Assembly: GCA_023168345.1 (NCBI GenBank)
Contig: AP025689.1
Coordinates: 1,486,001 to 1,550,000 of the forward strand
Origin: Lysinibacillus sp. PLM2
GTDB lineage: Bacteria; Bacillota; Bacilli; Bacillales_A; Planococcaceae
Length of the DNA stretch: 64,000 bases
Direction: 5' to 3'
Below are positions 19,661-28,333 of this stretch, in pieces (position 1 is the first letter of the stretch; the number at the start of each line of letters is the position of its first letter). The position numbers and the translations under genes were made by a program. Under the pieces are notes generated by a model, which searched no databases, was not told the origin of the DNA, and saw nothing but the letters and a program-made list of their open reading frames with translations.

Positions 19661-20320
19661 TTATATTGCTTGTTCATTAGTTGATTCTACAGTATTTTCC
19701 ATAGAAACACTATTTTTATTCTTATTTTCTAGTTGTGCTAAACGTGATTCCAGCATCGTTACTTCGTATTTTTTATCGATTTTAGCTGATAGATGGTCGA
19801 TATAAGCCGAAATATCTTCAAAGTTTGTTTCGTTCGATGATTCAATCACGTGATCCATTTTGTGATGAGCGCGGACCAAGTTTTCTTTTCCCATCAATTC
19901 AAGTTGACGGACCTTCATGTCTTTAATTTTGTGCTTCATTGTTTCATACTTGCTTTCTAATTCATAAACTTGTACTTTAGTAGTTTCAATGCTTGTAAAT
20001 AAGTTAGAAGTTCGAACTGTATAAGTTTCGACCTCTTTTTCTGCAAAAGCAATTAAATCTAATTCTCCGCTTTCTTTTGCTAATACTAGTTGACTAGTTC
20101 GTTTATCAAGCATTGCATTGGCCTCATCATATTCACGTTGTAATTGATTTTTTAATTGAAGCTGTCTTTGCAATAACTTCCCTGTTTGTTCTGTTTGCTT
20201 TTCTGCTTCACGAATGTATTGGTTTAACATCGCGATTGGATTTTTGCTCTCTTTTTTATCAAAAAACTCGTGTAAATCTGCTTTTAGTTGGTATTTAAAT
20301 CGGTCGAATAAATTTGTCAT
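19661..20320 (-). CDS. liaH: LiaH, PspA/IM30-family membrane-stress protein
   Basis: 219 residues, almost entirely helical coiled coil, opening LFDRFKYQLKADLHEFFDKKE and NPIAMLNQYIREAEKQTEQ as in PspA/IM30 proteins. These form large ring or rod oligomers that bind the inner face of the membrane and stabilise it under antimicrobial stress. It follows liaI by 43 bp and is part of the liaIHFSR cluster. Other PspA paralogues exist in Bacillales; adjacency to liaI and liaFSR makes LiaH the best name. Confidence 0.9.
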   Translation of the reverse strand: MTNLFDRFKYQLKADLHEFFDKKESKNPIAMLNQYIREAEKQTEQTGKLLQRQLQLKNQLQREYDEANAMLDKRTSQLVLAKESGELDLIAFAEKEVETYTVRTSNLFTSIETTKVQVYELESKYETMKHKIKDMKVRQLELMGKENLVRAHHKMDHVIESSNETNFEDISAYIDHLSAKIDKKYEVTMLESRLAQLENKNKNSVSMENTVESTNEQAI

Positions 20321-20363
20321 TTTTCAATCTCTCCTTAATTGTTTTTCATTCAAAGTTGTGCTG

Positions 20364-20717
20364 TTATTTTGTTAAGTTTGACCATTCTCTTTCAAAATTC
20401 ATGAATGGGTCATTGGACTTTGATGATTTATATTCCACTGTCGTTTCATCATCTTTCCATTTTCTATATAAAACATATAGGATGACAACTGCTACAATTC
20501 CAATGATTGCAGGAATATTAGCGATTGCTGATGAAGCACCGATTACCCCAAGAATAATCCAAATTACTTTTGAGAAAGTAGTATTGCTTTTTGTATAGAA
20601 ATACATGGCAGCTAGTATTAACAATCCTGAAAAGGCTAGACCTATCATTGGTCCTAACATACATAGTGCGATAATGAATGTTACTCCTCCAGCAATTAAA
20701 ATTAAAAGTTTTTTCAT
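20364..20717 (-). CDS. liaI: LiaI-like small membrane protein
   Basis: 117 residues with at least three hydrophobic segments (~4-22, ~24-40, ~47-80) and a charged C-terminal tail (RKWKDDETTVEYKSS). In B. subtilis LiaI is the membrane anchor that recruits LiaH. Sequence conservation in this family is low, so the call rests on topology and position as first gene of the lia cluster. I chose ATG 20717, eight bases after AGGAG, rather than the TTG two codons upstream. Confidence 0.75.
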   Translation of the reverse strand: MKKLLILIAGGVTFIIALCMLGPMIGLAFSGLLILAAMYFYTKSNTTFSKVIWIILGVIGASSAIANIPAIIGIVAVVILYVLYRKWKDDETTVEYKSSKSNDPFMNFEREWSNLTK

Positions 20718-20800
20718 TTTCAAATCTCCTTTCGTTGATACCTTTATGTTATCTTTCCTATACGTTTTTCAAAACGGCCTCAAAATGCATTTTTCACTAG

Positions 20801-20816
20801 GTCTAGAGGCTGAGAC
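20801..20816. promoter_or_regulatory. Candidate LiaR operator upstream of liaI
   Basis: GTCT and AGAC form inverted half-sites eight bases apart (GTCTAGAGGCTGAGAC), 84 bp upstream of the liaI start, where an activator would bind. Similarity to known LiaR boxes is not close, so this rests on symmetry and position. Confidence 0.25.
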
Positions 20817-20887
20817 GGTATAGGAACTCAGTGCTATTCTTACGTATCCTTCGTTTTTTGACAAAAATAGAAGGAGAACCATGACAC

Positions 20888-20923
20888 TTTATGACAAAAT
20901 ATTCGGAAACTTTGTCTTATAAT
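20888..20923 (+). promoter_or_regulatory. Candidate Spo0A-controlled promoter of sirA
   Basis: A perfect -10 TATAAT lies at 20918-20923. About 21 bp upstream is ATGACAAAA, resembling a degenerate 0A box in reverse orientation, and a closer match, TTTGACAAAA, lies around 20858-20868. Long -35/-10 spacing with a 0A box near -35 is known for Spo0A-activated promoters, and sirA is a Spo0A target in B. subtilis. Confidence 0.35.
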
Positions 20924-20949
20924 ATTTGGTAAAGAAAGGAGGACAACAT

Positions 20950-21378
20950 ATGAGAATTTATTCAATATTTAATATAAGAAAAGAATATCAATCATTTATA
21001 TTTGGTAGAGAACGAATGTTGTTTGAAATGGTAGCAAATAATGAACGTGAACAAGAGTCCTCTGTCAGTAAGCAACTTAGTTTTATTTGTGAACCTTTAG
21101 AGGCAAATAGTGTGAGGGGCGAGATTTACACACAATTAGAAAATAAATTCCCGAGTATTCGCTGGGTGGAAGATTATTTGCAAATTGAGCATCAAATAAA
21201 AGGGGAAATAAAGATTAAACTGTTTAAATATTATATTGAGGCAGTTTGTGAAGGATCTAGAATGTTAGATCTTGATTTATTCCAAAGTTTAGGGCAAATC
21301 AATGATTCCTTCTTAGCATTTAATAAGGAAGAAGCTGAATGTGGTTGGCTAAAGCCAATCAAGCATTTAACATACTAG
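20950..21378 (+). CDS. sirA: SirA, sporulation inhibitor of DNA replication
   Basis: 142 residues. The N-terminal YSIFNIRKEYQSFIFGRERM, the central LSFICEPL and the C-terminal DSFLAFNKEEAECGWLKPIK match the SirA (YneE) pattern. SirA binds domain I of DnaA at sporulation onset and blocks new rounds of replication. In B. subtilis it lies between tkt and yneF; here it still precedes yneF, although other genes were placed before it. I chose ATG 20950, 7 bp after AAAGGAGG. Confidence 0.88.
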   Translation: MRIYSIFNIRKEYQSFIFGRERMLFEMVANNEREQESSVSKQLSFICEPLEANSVRGEIYTQLENKFPSIRWVEDYLQIEHQIKGEIKIKLFKYYIEAVCEGSRMLDLDLFQSLGQINDSFLAFNKEEAECGWLKPIKHLTY

Positions 21379-21512
21379 AGGGGAAAATCTTAAAATGGGT
21401 TCAACAATAGAAAAAACTACTGAAAAGCTAGAAACCATAAAGGTTATAGTGTATAATTCCTCATGGAGAGTTTTTCTCGGTATACAGTGAATTGCGGAGG
21501 AGGTTAGCACTC

Positions 21513-21731
21513 ATGAATTTATGGTTAGGTATTATACTTATCGTGGTAGCATTAATAGGGGGCGTTGCATTAGGATTCTTTTTAGCCCGTCAATATATGA
21601 TGAAATATTTAAAAGAAAACCCACCAATTAATGAACAAATGATTCGCATGATGATGTCTCAAATGGGACGTAAACCATCTGAAAAACAAGTTCGTCAAAT
21701 GATGTCTCAAATGAACAAACTACAGAAATAA
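21513..21731 (+). CDS. yneF: YneF, UPF0154 small membrane protein
   Basis: 72 residues, the usual YneF length. One N-terminal membrane helix ([20 protein letters not shown]) is followed by [18 protein letters not shown] and two [22 protein letters not shown] segments. Function is unknown, but the protein is conserved across Firmicutes. GGAGGAGG precedes ATG 21513; the earlier in-frame TTG overlaps that site and is rejected. The sirA-yneF order is as in B. subtilis. Confidence 0.92.
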   Translation: MNLWLGIILIVVALIGGVALGFFLARQYMMKYLKENPPINEQMIRMMMSQMGRKPSEKQVRQMMSQMNKLQK

Positions 21732-21740
21732 TCATTACCT

Positions 21741-21776
21741 AACAACAGTTTTTTTGCGAAGCTGTTGTTTTTATTT
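21741..21776 (+). terminator. Terminator of yneF
   Basis: AACAACAG (21741-21748) and CTGTTGTT (21762-21769) form the stem, followed by a T-rich tail. Confidence 0.8.
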
Positions 21777-21803
21777 TTGGGGATCATAAATAATAATGAG
21801 TAA

Positions 21804-21840
21804 AAAATCCGCTCCTATAAAAGCAAACAGAGCGGATTTT
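21804..21840. terminator. Terminator of the alpha/beta hydrolase gene (bidirectional)
   Basis: Perfect 11-bp arms AAAATCCGCTC (21804-21814) and GAGCGGATTTT (21830-21840). Read leftward, a T run follows the stem, so it serves the gene at 21878-22837. Confidence 0.88.
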
Positions 21841-21877
21841 CTATTTAAAATAGATAAAGTAAAAGTTTTAGTATAGT

Positions 21878-22837
21878 CTACAAAGCTTCTTTAACTTCAG
21901 CAATATATCCTTTTTTCCGTACATATTTTTCGATAAATTCCTTCACTGTTTGTTCGTATTGGGTAGGGTTTTCATTATAGGATTGTGCATGTGCTCCTTT
22001 TTCGAACAATTTAATCATTTTTGGACCGTTTTTTACTTCATACATTTCTTCAGTCATTTCAGATAAGATGAAATCGTCTTCTAAGCTATGGATGAAGAGC
22101 ACTGGAGAGTTAATATTCATAACAGCTTCTTTTGGAGAGACGCTTCGTAGTGAATATCCGTCACGTAAACGAATGAACATGTCTGCTAAGTGAACGGGGA
22201 GCTGTGTTCGTAGTACTGTTTGTTTTTTTATGACGTGGGCAACTTGTTTAGAGAAATCAGAAAATCCACAATCCGAAATATAGAAATCTGCACCATCTTC
22301 AATAGCACCTGCATAAAGTAGGGTAGTCGCTGCACCCATTGACTCTCCATGAATGCCGATTATCGCATCTTCACCAACTATGGATTTCACTGTATTTACA
22401 ACAGCTTCTAAGTCAAACTTTTCATAATAACCATAGCTTGTTGTTTTACCACCAGATTCTCCATGTCGTCGATGGTCAAATACAAAGGTGTTGAATCCAA
22501 GTCGTTCATACATCCGAACATACTTTACAGAATTTATTTTGTTTTCAGTTACACCATGACTAATAATAACAGTGTTCTTCGTATCAAGAGGTTTTAAGAA
22601 AACACCTTTTATCGGATAGCCATTTGGTGAGTCAATTAACATCTCTTCTTTCCGACATTTGTTATACCAGGCTTCATCAAAACGTCGTGCTTTTATTTCA
22701 CGATCATAAATAAATTGATCATCTTTCTTTTTGATGTACATTAATTGATTTGTTACTAAAATTCCAAATACAGTAGTAACAGCTGAAATAACCGATGTAA
22801 CAATACCTGAAAGTAAAAGCAATTTCCGTCGTTTCAT
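21878..22837 (-). CDS. yqkD: Membrane-anchored alpha/beta hydrolase (YqkD-like)
   Basis: 319 residues. An N-terminal membrane segment (~7-30) is followed by an alpha/beta-hydrolase domain with the oxyanion HG motif (IISHGVTENK), nucleophile elbow GESMG, Asp in LFIHSLEDDFI and His in KGAHAQSY. The active site probably faces outward. The substrate is unknown. A yqkE homologue lies next to it in opposite orientation, as part of the yqkD-yqkE-yqkF-nudF-fur neighbourhood of Bacillales. GAGGTG precedes ATG 22837. Confidence 0.85.
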   Translation of the reverse strand: MKRRKLLLLSGIVTSVISAVTTVFGILVTNQLMYIKKKDDQFIYDREIKARRFDEAWYNKCRKEEMLIDSPNGYPIKGVFLKPLDTKNTVIISHGVTENKINSVKYVRMYERLGFNTFVFDHRRHGESGGKTTSYGYYEKFDLEAVVNTVKSIVGEDAIIGIHGESMGAATTLLYAGAIEDGADFYISDCGFSDFSKQVAHVIKKQTVLRTQLPVHLADMFIRLRDGYSLRSVSPKEAVMNINSPVLFIHSLEDDFILSEMTEEMYEVKNGPKMIKLFEKGAHAQSYNENPTQYEQTVKEFIEKYVRKKGYIAEVKEAL

Positions 22838-23112
22838 AAAAACACCTCAATTCTATTTCATTAAATATCTAACAGCCTTTGAAAATCATTGTACCATGCA
22901 ACTGTAAAATAGGTGTTAAATCTTAAAAATTGTCCTTAAAATGATAAAGGCGAGTTGAAGATGTCCCGTTACGAGTTAAAACATGTACCATTTTGAAATT
23001 TTACGTGCTATTCGTGTACTATTATTTTACGCATAATTATGTAAGAAGTTCACTCAAATGTTGGAAGTGGCCGTTAATTAGCAGTAAAATATGTTTAGGG
23101 GGTTAGAAGACG

Positions 23113-23373
23113 ATGGCAAAAAATAAACAAACAAAACGCACAACATTCTCTCGGCAGGACGACTCAAAATCAGATTCGTTAACATTACAGGATCAATTAA
23201 ATAGTGATATTGTGGCAAAGTTAAAGCTTGCGAAAAAAAGCTTAGTTGAAGAAGAACAAGCAAAGGAAGAGGAACGTCAAGCAAAACTTGCCTTTGAACG
23301 TAAACAGCGAGAAAAGAATATGAGCTTTGAGGAATTACTAGAAAAGTACGGTGACGGTGGTTCGAAATATTAA
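23113..23373 (+). CDS. yqkE: YqkE-like small charged protein (DUF3886)
   Basis: 86 residues, extremely charged. A central helix rich in K, E and A (EEEQAKEEERQAKLAFERKQ) leads to the conserved tail NMSFEELLEKYGDGGSKY. It is cytosolic, probably one long helix, and of unknown function. It lies beside a yqkD homologue, as in B. subtilis. GGGGG precedes the start at suitable spacing. Confidence 0.85.
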   Translation: MAKNKQTKRTTFSRQDDSKSDSLTLQDQLNSDIVAKLKLAKKSLVEEEQAKEEERQAKLAFERKQREKNMSFEELLEKYGDGGSKY

Positions 23374-23378
23374 TGGAA

Positions 23379-23416
23379 ATGGGGTAGCTCTAAAGTTGAG
23401 CTACCCCATTTTTTTA
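23379..23416 (+). terminator. Terminator of yqkE
   Basis: GGGGTAGCTC (23381-23390) and GAGCTACCCC (23398-23407) pair across 7 nt and are followed by a long T run. It can also act on the convergent permease transcript. Confidence 0.93.
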
Positions 23417-23442
23417 TAAGTTTTATTCCATTACGTTGTCTA

Positions 23443-24780
23443 TTATCTTTTTCTCAAGCCATACAAAATAAATAGAGCGATAAACCAAACAGGTGTTAAT
23501 AACAACGCAGGACGAGTTTCTTCTGCAATAAACATGATTACGATAATAATAGCAAATAGTAACAGAACAACATAGTTAATAAAAGGAGCTAACGGTGCCT
23601 TGAATTTAGACTTCCTATGTAGGTCTGGACGTTTCTTTAAATAAATCAAATGAGCAATTAAAATAATACTCCATACCCAAATAAAACAAATAGCACTAAT
23701 AGTTGTTACAATACTAAATGCTGTATCAGGTAAAACATAGCTTAACAATGCTCCAATCGAAAGAACGACAGAAGATGTAATCAATGCATTACTTGGTACA
23801 TGATTTTTATTTAACTTTGCAAATAGTCTAGGTCCTTGACGATTTTTACTTAAATTAAACATATTACGACTTGTAGAAAATAAACCACTATTACCTGCAG
23901 AGGCTGCTGATGTTAACACAACAAAATTAATAATGCCTGCAGCAATTGGAATACCGACTAAAGAAAACACTTGTACAAATGGACTGCTTGAAGCATTTAG
24001 TTCTGTCCATGGGTTAATACATAAAATGACGAAAATCGCCCCTACATAGAATAGTAAAATTCGAACTGGAATTTTATTTATAGCAGATGGAATATTTTTT
24101 TGAGGATTAGCAGTTTCAGCTGCAGAAACACCGACTAATTCAACACCTACAAATGAAAAGACCACCATTTGAAAGGCAAATAAAAATCCTGTCATGCCAT
24201 TCGGGAAAAATCCTCCATGCTCCCATAAATTCGATATCGAAACAAACCCGTTGTCGGTTTGAAAACCAGTGATGATCATAACAATTCCAATCGCGATTAA
24301 AGCAATTATTGTGATTACTTTAATAATAGCGAACCAAAATTCAAGCTCTCCAAATAATTTAACAGTCAATAAATTTAATCCAAGTAAAACAATTAAACAA
24401 ACAAGTGCCGGTATCCATTGAGGAATGTCAAACCAAAAACGAACATATACCCCAACGGCGATAATATCAGCCATCGCGGTCATAATCCAACAAAACCAAT
24501 AAGTCCAACCAGTAACATATCCAGCCCAGTTCCCAACATAAACTGTGGCAAAATCGGTAAATGATTGATAGCCAGCATTTGATAATAGCATTTCACCTAA
24601 TGAACGCATTACGAAAAACAATGAAATCCCTATAATCAAATAGACAAAAATTACAGAAGGACCTGCTTTTTCAATTGCTGCTCCCGATCCTAAAAATAAT
24701 CCTGTACCAATCGTTCCACCGATTGCTATCAATTGAACATGTCGATTTTTTAAATCTCGCTTTAATTCTTGCTGCTCCAT
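23443..24780 (-). CDS. APC-family amino acid permease, probable glycine/D-alanine/D-serine transporter
   Basis: 445 residues with about 12 membrane helices. The N-terminal LIAIGGTIGTGLFLGSG is the amino acid-polyamine-organocation signature, and VVFSFVGVELVGVSAAET is the conserved helix-6 region of the CycA/GabP/LysP group. It imports an amino acid with protons. A glycine riboswitch lies in its long leader, pointing to glycine or small neutral amino acids as substrate, as for CycA. The CycA name is inference, so no symbol is given. AGGGGG precedes ATG 24780. Confidence 0.88.
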   Translation of the reverse strand: MEQQELKRDLKNRHVQLIAIGGTIGTGLFLGSGAAIEKAGPSVIFVYLIIGISLFFVMRSLGEMLLSNAGYQSFTDFATVYVGNWAGYVTGWTYWFCWIMTAMADIIAVGVYVRFWFDIPQWIPALVCLIVLLGLNLLTVKLFGELEFWFAIIKVITIIALIAIGIVMIITGFQTDNGFVSISNLWEHGGFFPNGMTGFLFAFQMVVFSFVGVELVGVSAAETANPQKNIPSAINKIPVRILLFYVGAIFVILCINPWTELNASSSPFVQVFSLVGIPIAAGIINFVVLTSAASAGNSGLFSTSRNMFNLSKNRQGPRLFAKLNKNHVPSNALITSSVVLSIGALLSYVLPDTAFSIVTTISAICFIWVWSIILIAHLIYLKKRPDLHRKSKFKAPLAPFINYVVLLLFAIIIVIMFIAEETRPALLLTPVWFIALFILYGLRKR

Positions 24781-24949
24781 AATGTAAGCCCCCTAAAAAT
24801 AATATGAGCAAACAATCTCGGGTAGAGTAGAGGGCATTGCTTATTTAATAGCAATGTCGACTTTTCAAAAATGGTTCTGTAAATACCATCGTGCATTAAT
24901 TTTCCATAGATATAGTGCTACGAAATGAAAATATTAAAACAGTACCAAT

Positions 24950-24978
24950 AAAAAAAGAGATGGTAAGGATACCATCTC
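24950..24978 (-). terminator. Leader terminator upstream of the permease
   Basis: Read leftward, GAGATGGTA and TACCATCTC (24957-24965 with 24970-24978) form a tight stem followed by seven T at 24950-24956. It lies in the permease leader between the glycine aptamer and the gene, so it is a candidate riboswitch-controlled attenuator. Confidence 0.8.
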
Positions 24979-25006
24979 AAAGAAATTAAAAAAATAACAA
25001 ATAAAA

Positions 25007-25178
25007 AATACAATGATTCAAATAGAATCAATCGTATTTGTTACTTTTTCTGTCCTTTTGCCTGAGATTGTGAACCCTTCGGCGTCGCTAAATGCGAACT
25101 CTCCAGAAATTGCTCCTGCTATAGTGGACCCATAGCATTCATCGCCAATATAAATTTGGTGGTGTAAAGACACCGTAG
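25007..25178 (-). promoter_or_regulatory. Glycine riboswitch (single aptamer type)
   Basis: Read leftward, the aptamer core has the family's conserved segments in order: CTGGAGAG, CGCCGAAGGG, then CTCAGGCAAAAGGACAGA (about 25110 down to 25048). Only one full aptamer is visible. The upstream 25178-25115 stretch holds a GGTGT/ACACC hairpin and could be the ghost aptamer of singlet glycine switches. Just downstream an AT-rich hairpin (25007-25041) followed by T bases, and the GC stem at 24957-24978, are possible expression platforms. A leftward TATAAT lies at 25184-25189, placing transcription start near 25177. Glycine binding would normally turn expression on or off of the permease at 24780. 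Confidence 0.88.
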
Positions 25179-25375
25179 CCGAAATTATATTACTATGATA
25201 GTAATAATATATTTCGATTGATATTTTAAAATATTATCAATTTATACTAATTGATGCAAGACTATTAAACTATACATGTAGTTTTTATAGCAATATAGCG
25301 TTATAAAAAGCGCTAGAAATAAAATTCGAGACATTTTTGTACATAAATAAGAATTCAATTATAAATCGTCGTAAT

Positions 25376-25620
25376 ACAAGGAGGGAAGGACAAAAGGCAA
25401 TTTCAAATCGATGAAATAAACATTAATGTTGATAGTAACGTAGGCGAAGAGCGCATCTGCCTCTTCGCTTTCGATGTAAGGCAAAGCCTTTCTACGGGAA
25501 CAGCACAAGAGGTAGAACCATTTTTTCACTGATTTCTAGCGAATAAATTATCTGCATTTGCCCTGAATACCGCGTCCGTTACATACAATCTACATATTTA
25601 GAATAGCAATTTACCTATGT
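25376..25620. other. Gene-free, locally GC-richer element, possible structured RNA or dispersed repeat
   Basis: No ORF is supported between the riboswitch and the VanZ gene. Within it, GCGAAGAG and CTCTTCGC (25445-25472 region) form a strong hairpin, followed by a GGCAAAGCC palindrome and a segment of mixed composition unlike the AT-rich surroundings. AAGGAGGGAAGG at 25379 has no start codon. It resembles an intergenic repeat or a non-coding RNA rather than decayed coding DNA. I cannot name it. Confidence 0.35.
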
Positions 25621-25628
25621 CCCTGCCT

Positions 25629-26126
25629 CTAAATAGAATGATCTTTATGACGAGAAAAAAGTAATTCCTTAATAACAAACAATAATTTAAGTCCAATGAT
25701 GAAGATAATAGCCCCTAGTGTATCAAGAAGTACATCATCAAAAACACCTGTACGCCCTGAGACGAAGGTTTGTCTTAATTCATCAAGACATGCAATAGAA
25801 AAAGTTGTCACAATTGAATAAATGATCGCAAGCTTTAATTTCATTTTTCGGTATAGCAAATAGATTAAAAGACCAATGACGCCATAGCCTATAACATGAA
25901 AAGCTTTACGGATTAGAAATTCAACAAAATAATAATATCCTCTTGTCTCAACGGATATAGTTCGATCCCAGTAGGTAATTTCAAATTTACTTAAGAAATC
26001 ATACAAAGGTTTATCTTTTAGCAAAGTTTTTAATTCAGGGATAATCGTTTGTTGTTCATAGGGCATGCTAGAGATTAAAAATAAGACGATCAGCCCAATT
26101 AAACTAAATACAATATACTTTTTCAT
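25629..26126 (-). CDS. VanZ-family membrane protein
   Basis: 165 residues. An N-terminal helix (~5-22) and three further helices (~75-92, ~98-114, ~135-155) frame the VanZ hallmarks RKAFHVIGYGVIG and DELRQTFVSGRTGVFDDVLLDTLGA. VanZ-like proteins are associated with envelope physiology and low-level teicoplanin resistance, but most have unknown function. The start overlaps the aldo/keto reductase stop by 4 bp, so they are co-translated. AKR with VanZ is not an obvious functional pair. Confidence 0.85.
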   Translation of the reverse strand: MKKYIVFSLIGLIVLFLISSMPYEQQTIIPELKTLLKDKPLYDFLSKFEITYWDRTISVETRGYYYFVEFLIRKAFHVIGYGVIGLLIYLLYRKMKLKLAIIYSIVTTFSIACLDELRQTFVSGRTGVFDDVLLDTLGAIIFIIGLKLLFVIKELLFSRHKDHSI

Positions 26127-27022
26127 CGATGATCTGTATATTTATCAAACTTTGCGATTTCTTGAACAATGGATAAATCGGAAATTTGTTGCGCTCTTTC
26201 GTACGCTTTCACGTTTTCATCAAGTTGTTCTATTGTTCTAGCCCCTATTACAGTTGATGCAATTACAGGATGACTTAAGTTATAGGCAATTGCTGTAGCA
26301 TGTAAATCACCAAAAGTCTCTTCTAATTTCAGAAGCAGCTGTTGGAGTTCTTCTTTTGTATAAGACATATATCCATTTGATTTTTCAAGACGAGACTTCC
26401 ATTCATTTGTTAATAATCCTTTTGCTATAGAGCCGCGTGTAACAACAGATGAGGAAGTATTTTCAATAAAATCAAACCACTCCTCTGGACGACGATCGAG
26501 TATGCTATATTGCATCATATTAGACACTGCATGACTGGCTTGTAAAAATGGTTTAAAAACATTCGGACGGATAGATGAAATTCCGTATTCGCGAATAAGA
26601 CCTTCTTTTTTTAATTTTTCAAAGGCATCGATAATTTCATCCCAAGAGTCCTCTATTGTTCCACCATGTAATTGGTATAAATCGATATAGTCTGTCTTTA
26701 ATCGAGTGAGACTTTGTTTTAATCCTTCTTCAATGTGGGCAGGGGAAGCATCCCAATGCCAAGTGTCTCCATTTGTATCCCAAACATTCCCGACCTTTGT
26801 TGCAAGAACAATTTGATTTCGATATGGTTTTAAACTTTCACCAACGATTTCTTCGTTTACTCCTTTATCGTACAGATCAGCGGTATCAAAATAATTAATG
26901 CCACGTTCAATCGCTTGTTCAATGATTGGTTTTGCTTCCTTTAAATTTGTTGGTAGTGACATACATCCAAAGCTTAATTCTGAAATTTCAATGGCGCTAT
27001 TTCCTAATGCTCTTTTTTTCAT
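26123..27022 (-). CDS. yqkF: Aldo/keto reductase (YqkF-like)
   Basis: 299 residues, a TIM-barrel NADPH oxidoreductase. Visible signatures are FGCMSL, the catalytic Asp/Tyr in NYFDTADLYDKG, the Lys in IVLATKVGN, the His in YQLHGGT, and the C-terminal cofactor region VIASTVIGARTIEQLDEN. It reduces carbonyl compounds of unknown identity. Its position next to nudF and fur matches B. subtilis yqkF. The gene is divergent from nudF. Confidence 0.9.
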   Translation of the reverse strand: MKKRALGNSAIEISELSFGCMSLPTNLKEAKPIIEQAIERGINYFDTADLYDKGVNEEIVGESLKPYRNQIVLATKVGNVWDTNGDTWHWDASPAHIEEGLKQSLTRLKTDYIDLYQLHGGTIEDSWDEIIDAFEKLKKEGLIREYGISSIRPNVFKPFLQASHAVSNMMQYSILDRRPEEWFDFIENTSSSVVTRGSIAKGLLTNEWKSRLEKSNGYMSYTKEELQQLLLKLEETFGDLHATAIAYNLSHPVIASTVIGARTIEQLDENVKAYERAQQISDLSIVQEIAKFDKYTDHR

Positions 27023-27110
27023 AAGAAGAACCTCTTTTCCCTATTACTGTTACTCCAATAGTTTAATGGTACAATGAAACAAAAAAGAACGACAAGTGAG
27101 GAAGCTTAAT

Positions 27111-27653
27111 ATGAAAAAATTTGAGGAAAAATCTGTTCGATCAGAAAGAATTTATGAGGGGAAAGTGGTATCACTTAAAATTGATGATGTCATTTTACCA
27201 AATGGGAAAGAGGCAAAAAGGGAGATTATCAATCATCCTGGGGCTGTCGCTATTATTGCCATAACTGATGAAGGGAAACTAGTTCTTGTTGAGCAGTATC
27301 GTAAAGCGCTAGAGCGTTCAATCATTGAAATTCCTGCTGGGAAGTTGGAAAAGGGCGAGGCCCCTGAACAGACTGCTAGAAGAGAACTAGAAGAAGAAAC
27401 AGGATATGGTTGTCAAAATTTAACCTATGTTCAATCATTTGCTACATCACCAGGATTTGCAGATGAAATTATTCATATATTTGTGGCAACAGATTTATAT
27501 CAAATTGAAGAAAAAGCAGCATTAGATGAAGATGAGTTTGTTTCTTTAATGGAAGTAACTGTGGAAGAAGCGGAGAAAATGGTAAAAGATCAACATATTT
27601 TTGATGCGAAAACAGCCTTTGCTGTACTATGGATGAAATTAAATAAAGCTTAA
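27111..27653 (+). CDS. nudF: NudF, ADP-ribose pyrophosphatase
   Basis: 180 residues. The complete Nudix box GKLEKGEAPEQTARRELEEE followed by TG lies at about residues 80-102, and the ADP-ribose pyrophosphatase features VVLIEQ-like LVLVEQYRKALE and FATSPGFADEIIHIFVA are present. It hydrolyses ADP-ribose to AMP and ribose 5-phosphate. I chose ATG 27111, after GAGGAAG; an earlier in-frame GTG overlaps this site. Followed by a membrane protein and fur. Confidence 0.93.
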   Translation: MKKFEEKSVRSERIYEGKVVSLKIDDVILPNGKEAKREIINHPGAVAIIAITDEGKLVLVEQYRKALERSIIEIPAGKLEKGEAPEQTARRELEEETGYGCQNLTYVQSFATSPGFADEIIHIFVATDLYQIEEKAALDEDEFVSLMEVTVEEAEKMVKDQHIFDAKTAFAVLWMKLNKA

Positions 27654-27758
27654 AATAATGGTGCAAAAATTGATAGATTTTTTCGAAAAACAATTCTACC
27701 TGAGGCGGCATATTGATAGAGAACGAGCATAAGCTGTAACAACGAAAGGAGAATGCTT

Positions 27759-28268
27759 ATGTTCCGTTCTACTATACTAATACAATATGCAATTATATTA
27801 GCCATTAGTTTTGTCAGTGGTGTTGTTTGCTTTCAAATTTTTTCATTGGACAAGTCAATCCAATTAATTGAATTAATTGACGCAAGAGTGATAGACCCTT
27901 CAAATGTGTCTATTTGGCAAACAATTTTACCACTTTCGATATCTATCATATTAGTCCTTCTTTTGGCGACACATCCATATATAGCGTTATTTGCTCAATT
28001 TATTGTTGCAATTCGTGCAACATTTTTCGGCTTTAGCTCGGTGTTTTTATTAACTCAGCAGGAGTCGATGACAGTATATAGCTTGTGGTGGTTCCCGTTC
28101 CAGCTTGTTTATTGCATATTATTATTAATACTTTGCTCTGTTTATACAATCAGGAAGGTTGGAGGGATTCGGAAACACTTCTTCCAGAAAAAATTGTTTG
28201 TTTTACTATTAGTAATTTTTGCAATAATATGTACTTTTGAAATCATAGTAATATCTTACATTTTTTAA
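27759..28268 (+). CDS. Polytopic membrane protein in the spoIIM position
   Basis: 169 residues with five hydrophobic helices (~6-26, ~55-72, ~75-98, ~109-128, ~145-167). In B. subtilis the sporulation gene spoIIM lies between nudF and fur; this gene holds that place and has a related helix layout, but it is shorter and I see no convincing shared motif. It may be a diverged SpoIIM-like protein or an unrelated one. AAAGGAG gives normal spacing to ATG 27759 rather than to the ATG two codons earlier. Confidence 0.6.
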   Translation: MFRSTILIQYAIILAISFVSGVVCFQIFSLDKSIQLIELIDARVIDPSNVSIWQTILPLSISIILVLLLATHPYIALFAQFIVAIRATFFGFSSVFLLTQQESMTVYSLWWFPFQLVYCILLLILCSVYTIRKVGGIRKHFFQKKLFVLLLVIFAIICTFEIIVISYIF

Positions 28269-28333
28269 AGAATCACGCCTTGTATTCCTTTTTACTCATT
28301 TGGTATAATAAGATGAGTTTAGGAGGGCGTCAT

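Noticed and set aside
21395..21490. 31-codon ORF between sirA and yneF
   Set aside because: AGAGGGG lies upstream, but spacing is long and the peptide has no recognisable feature. Not enough to call.
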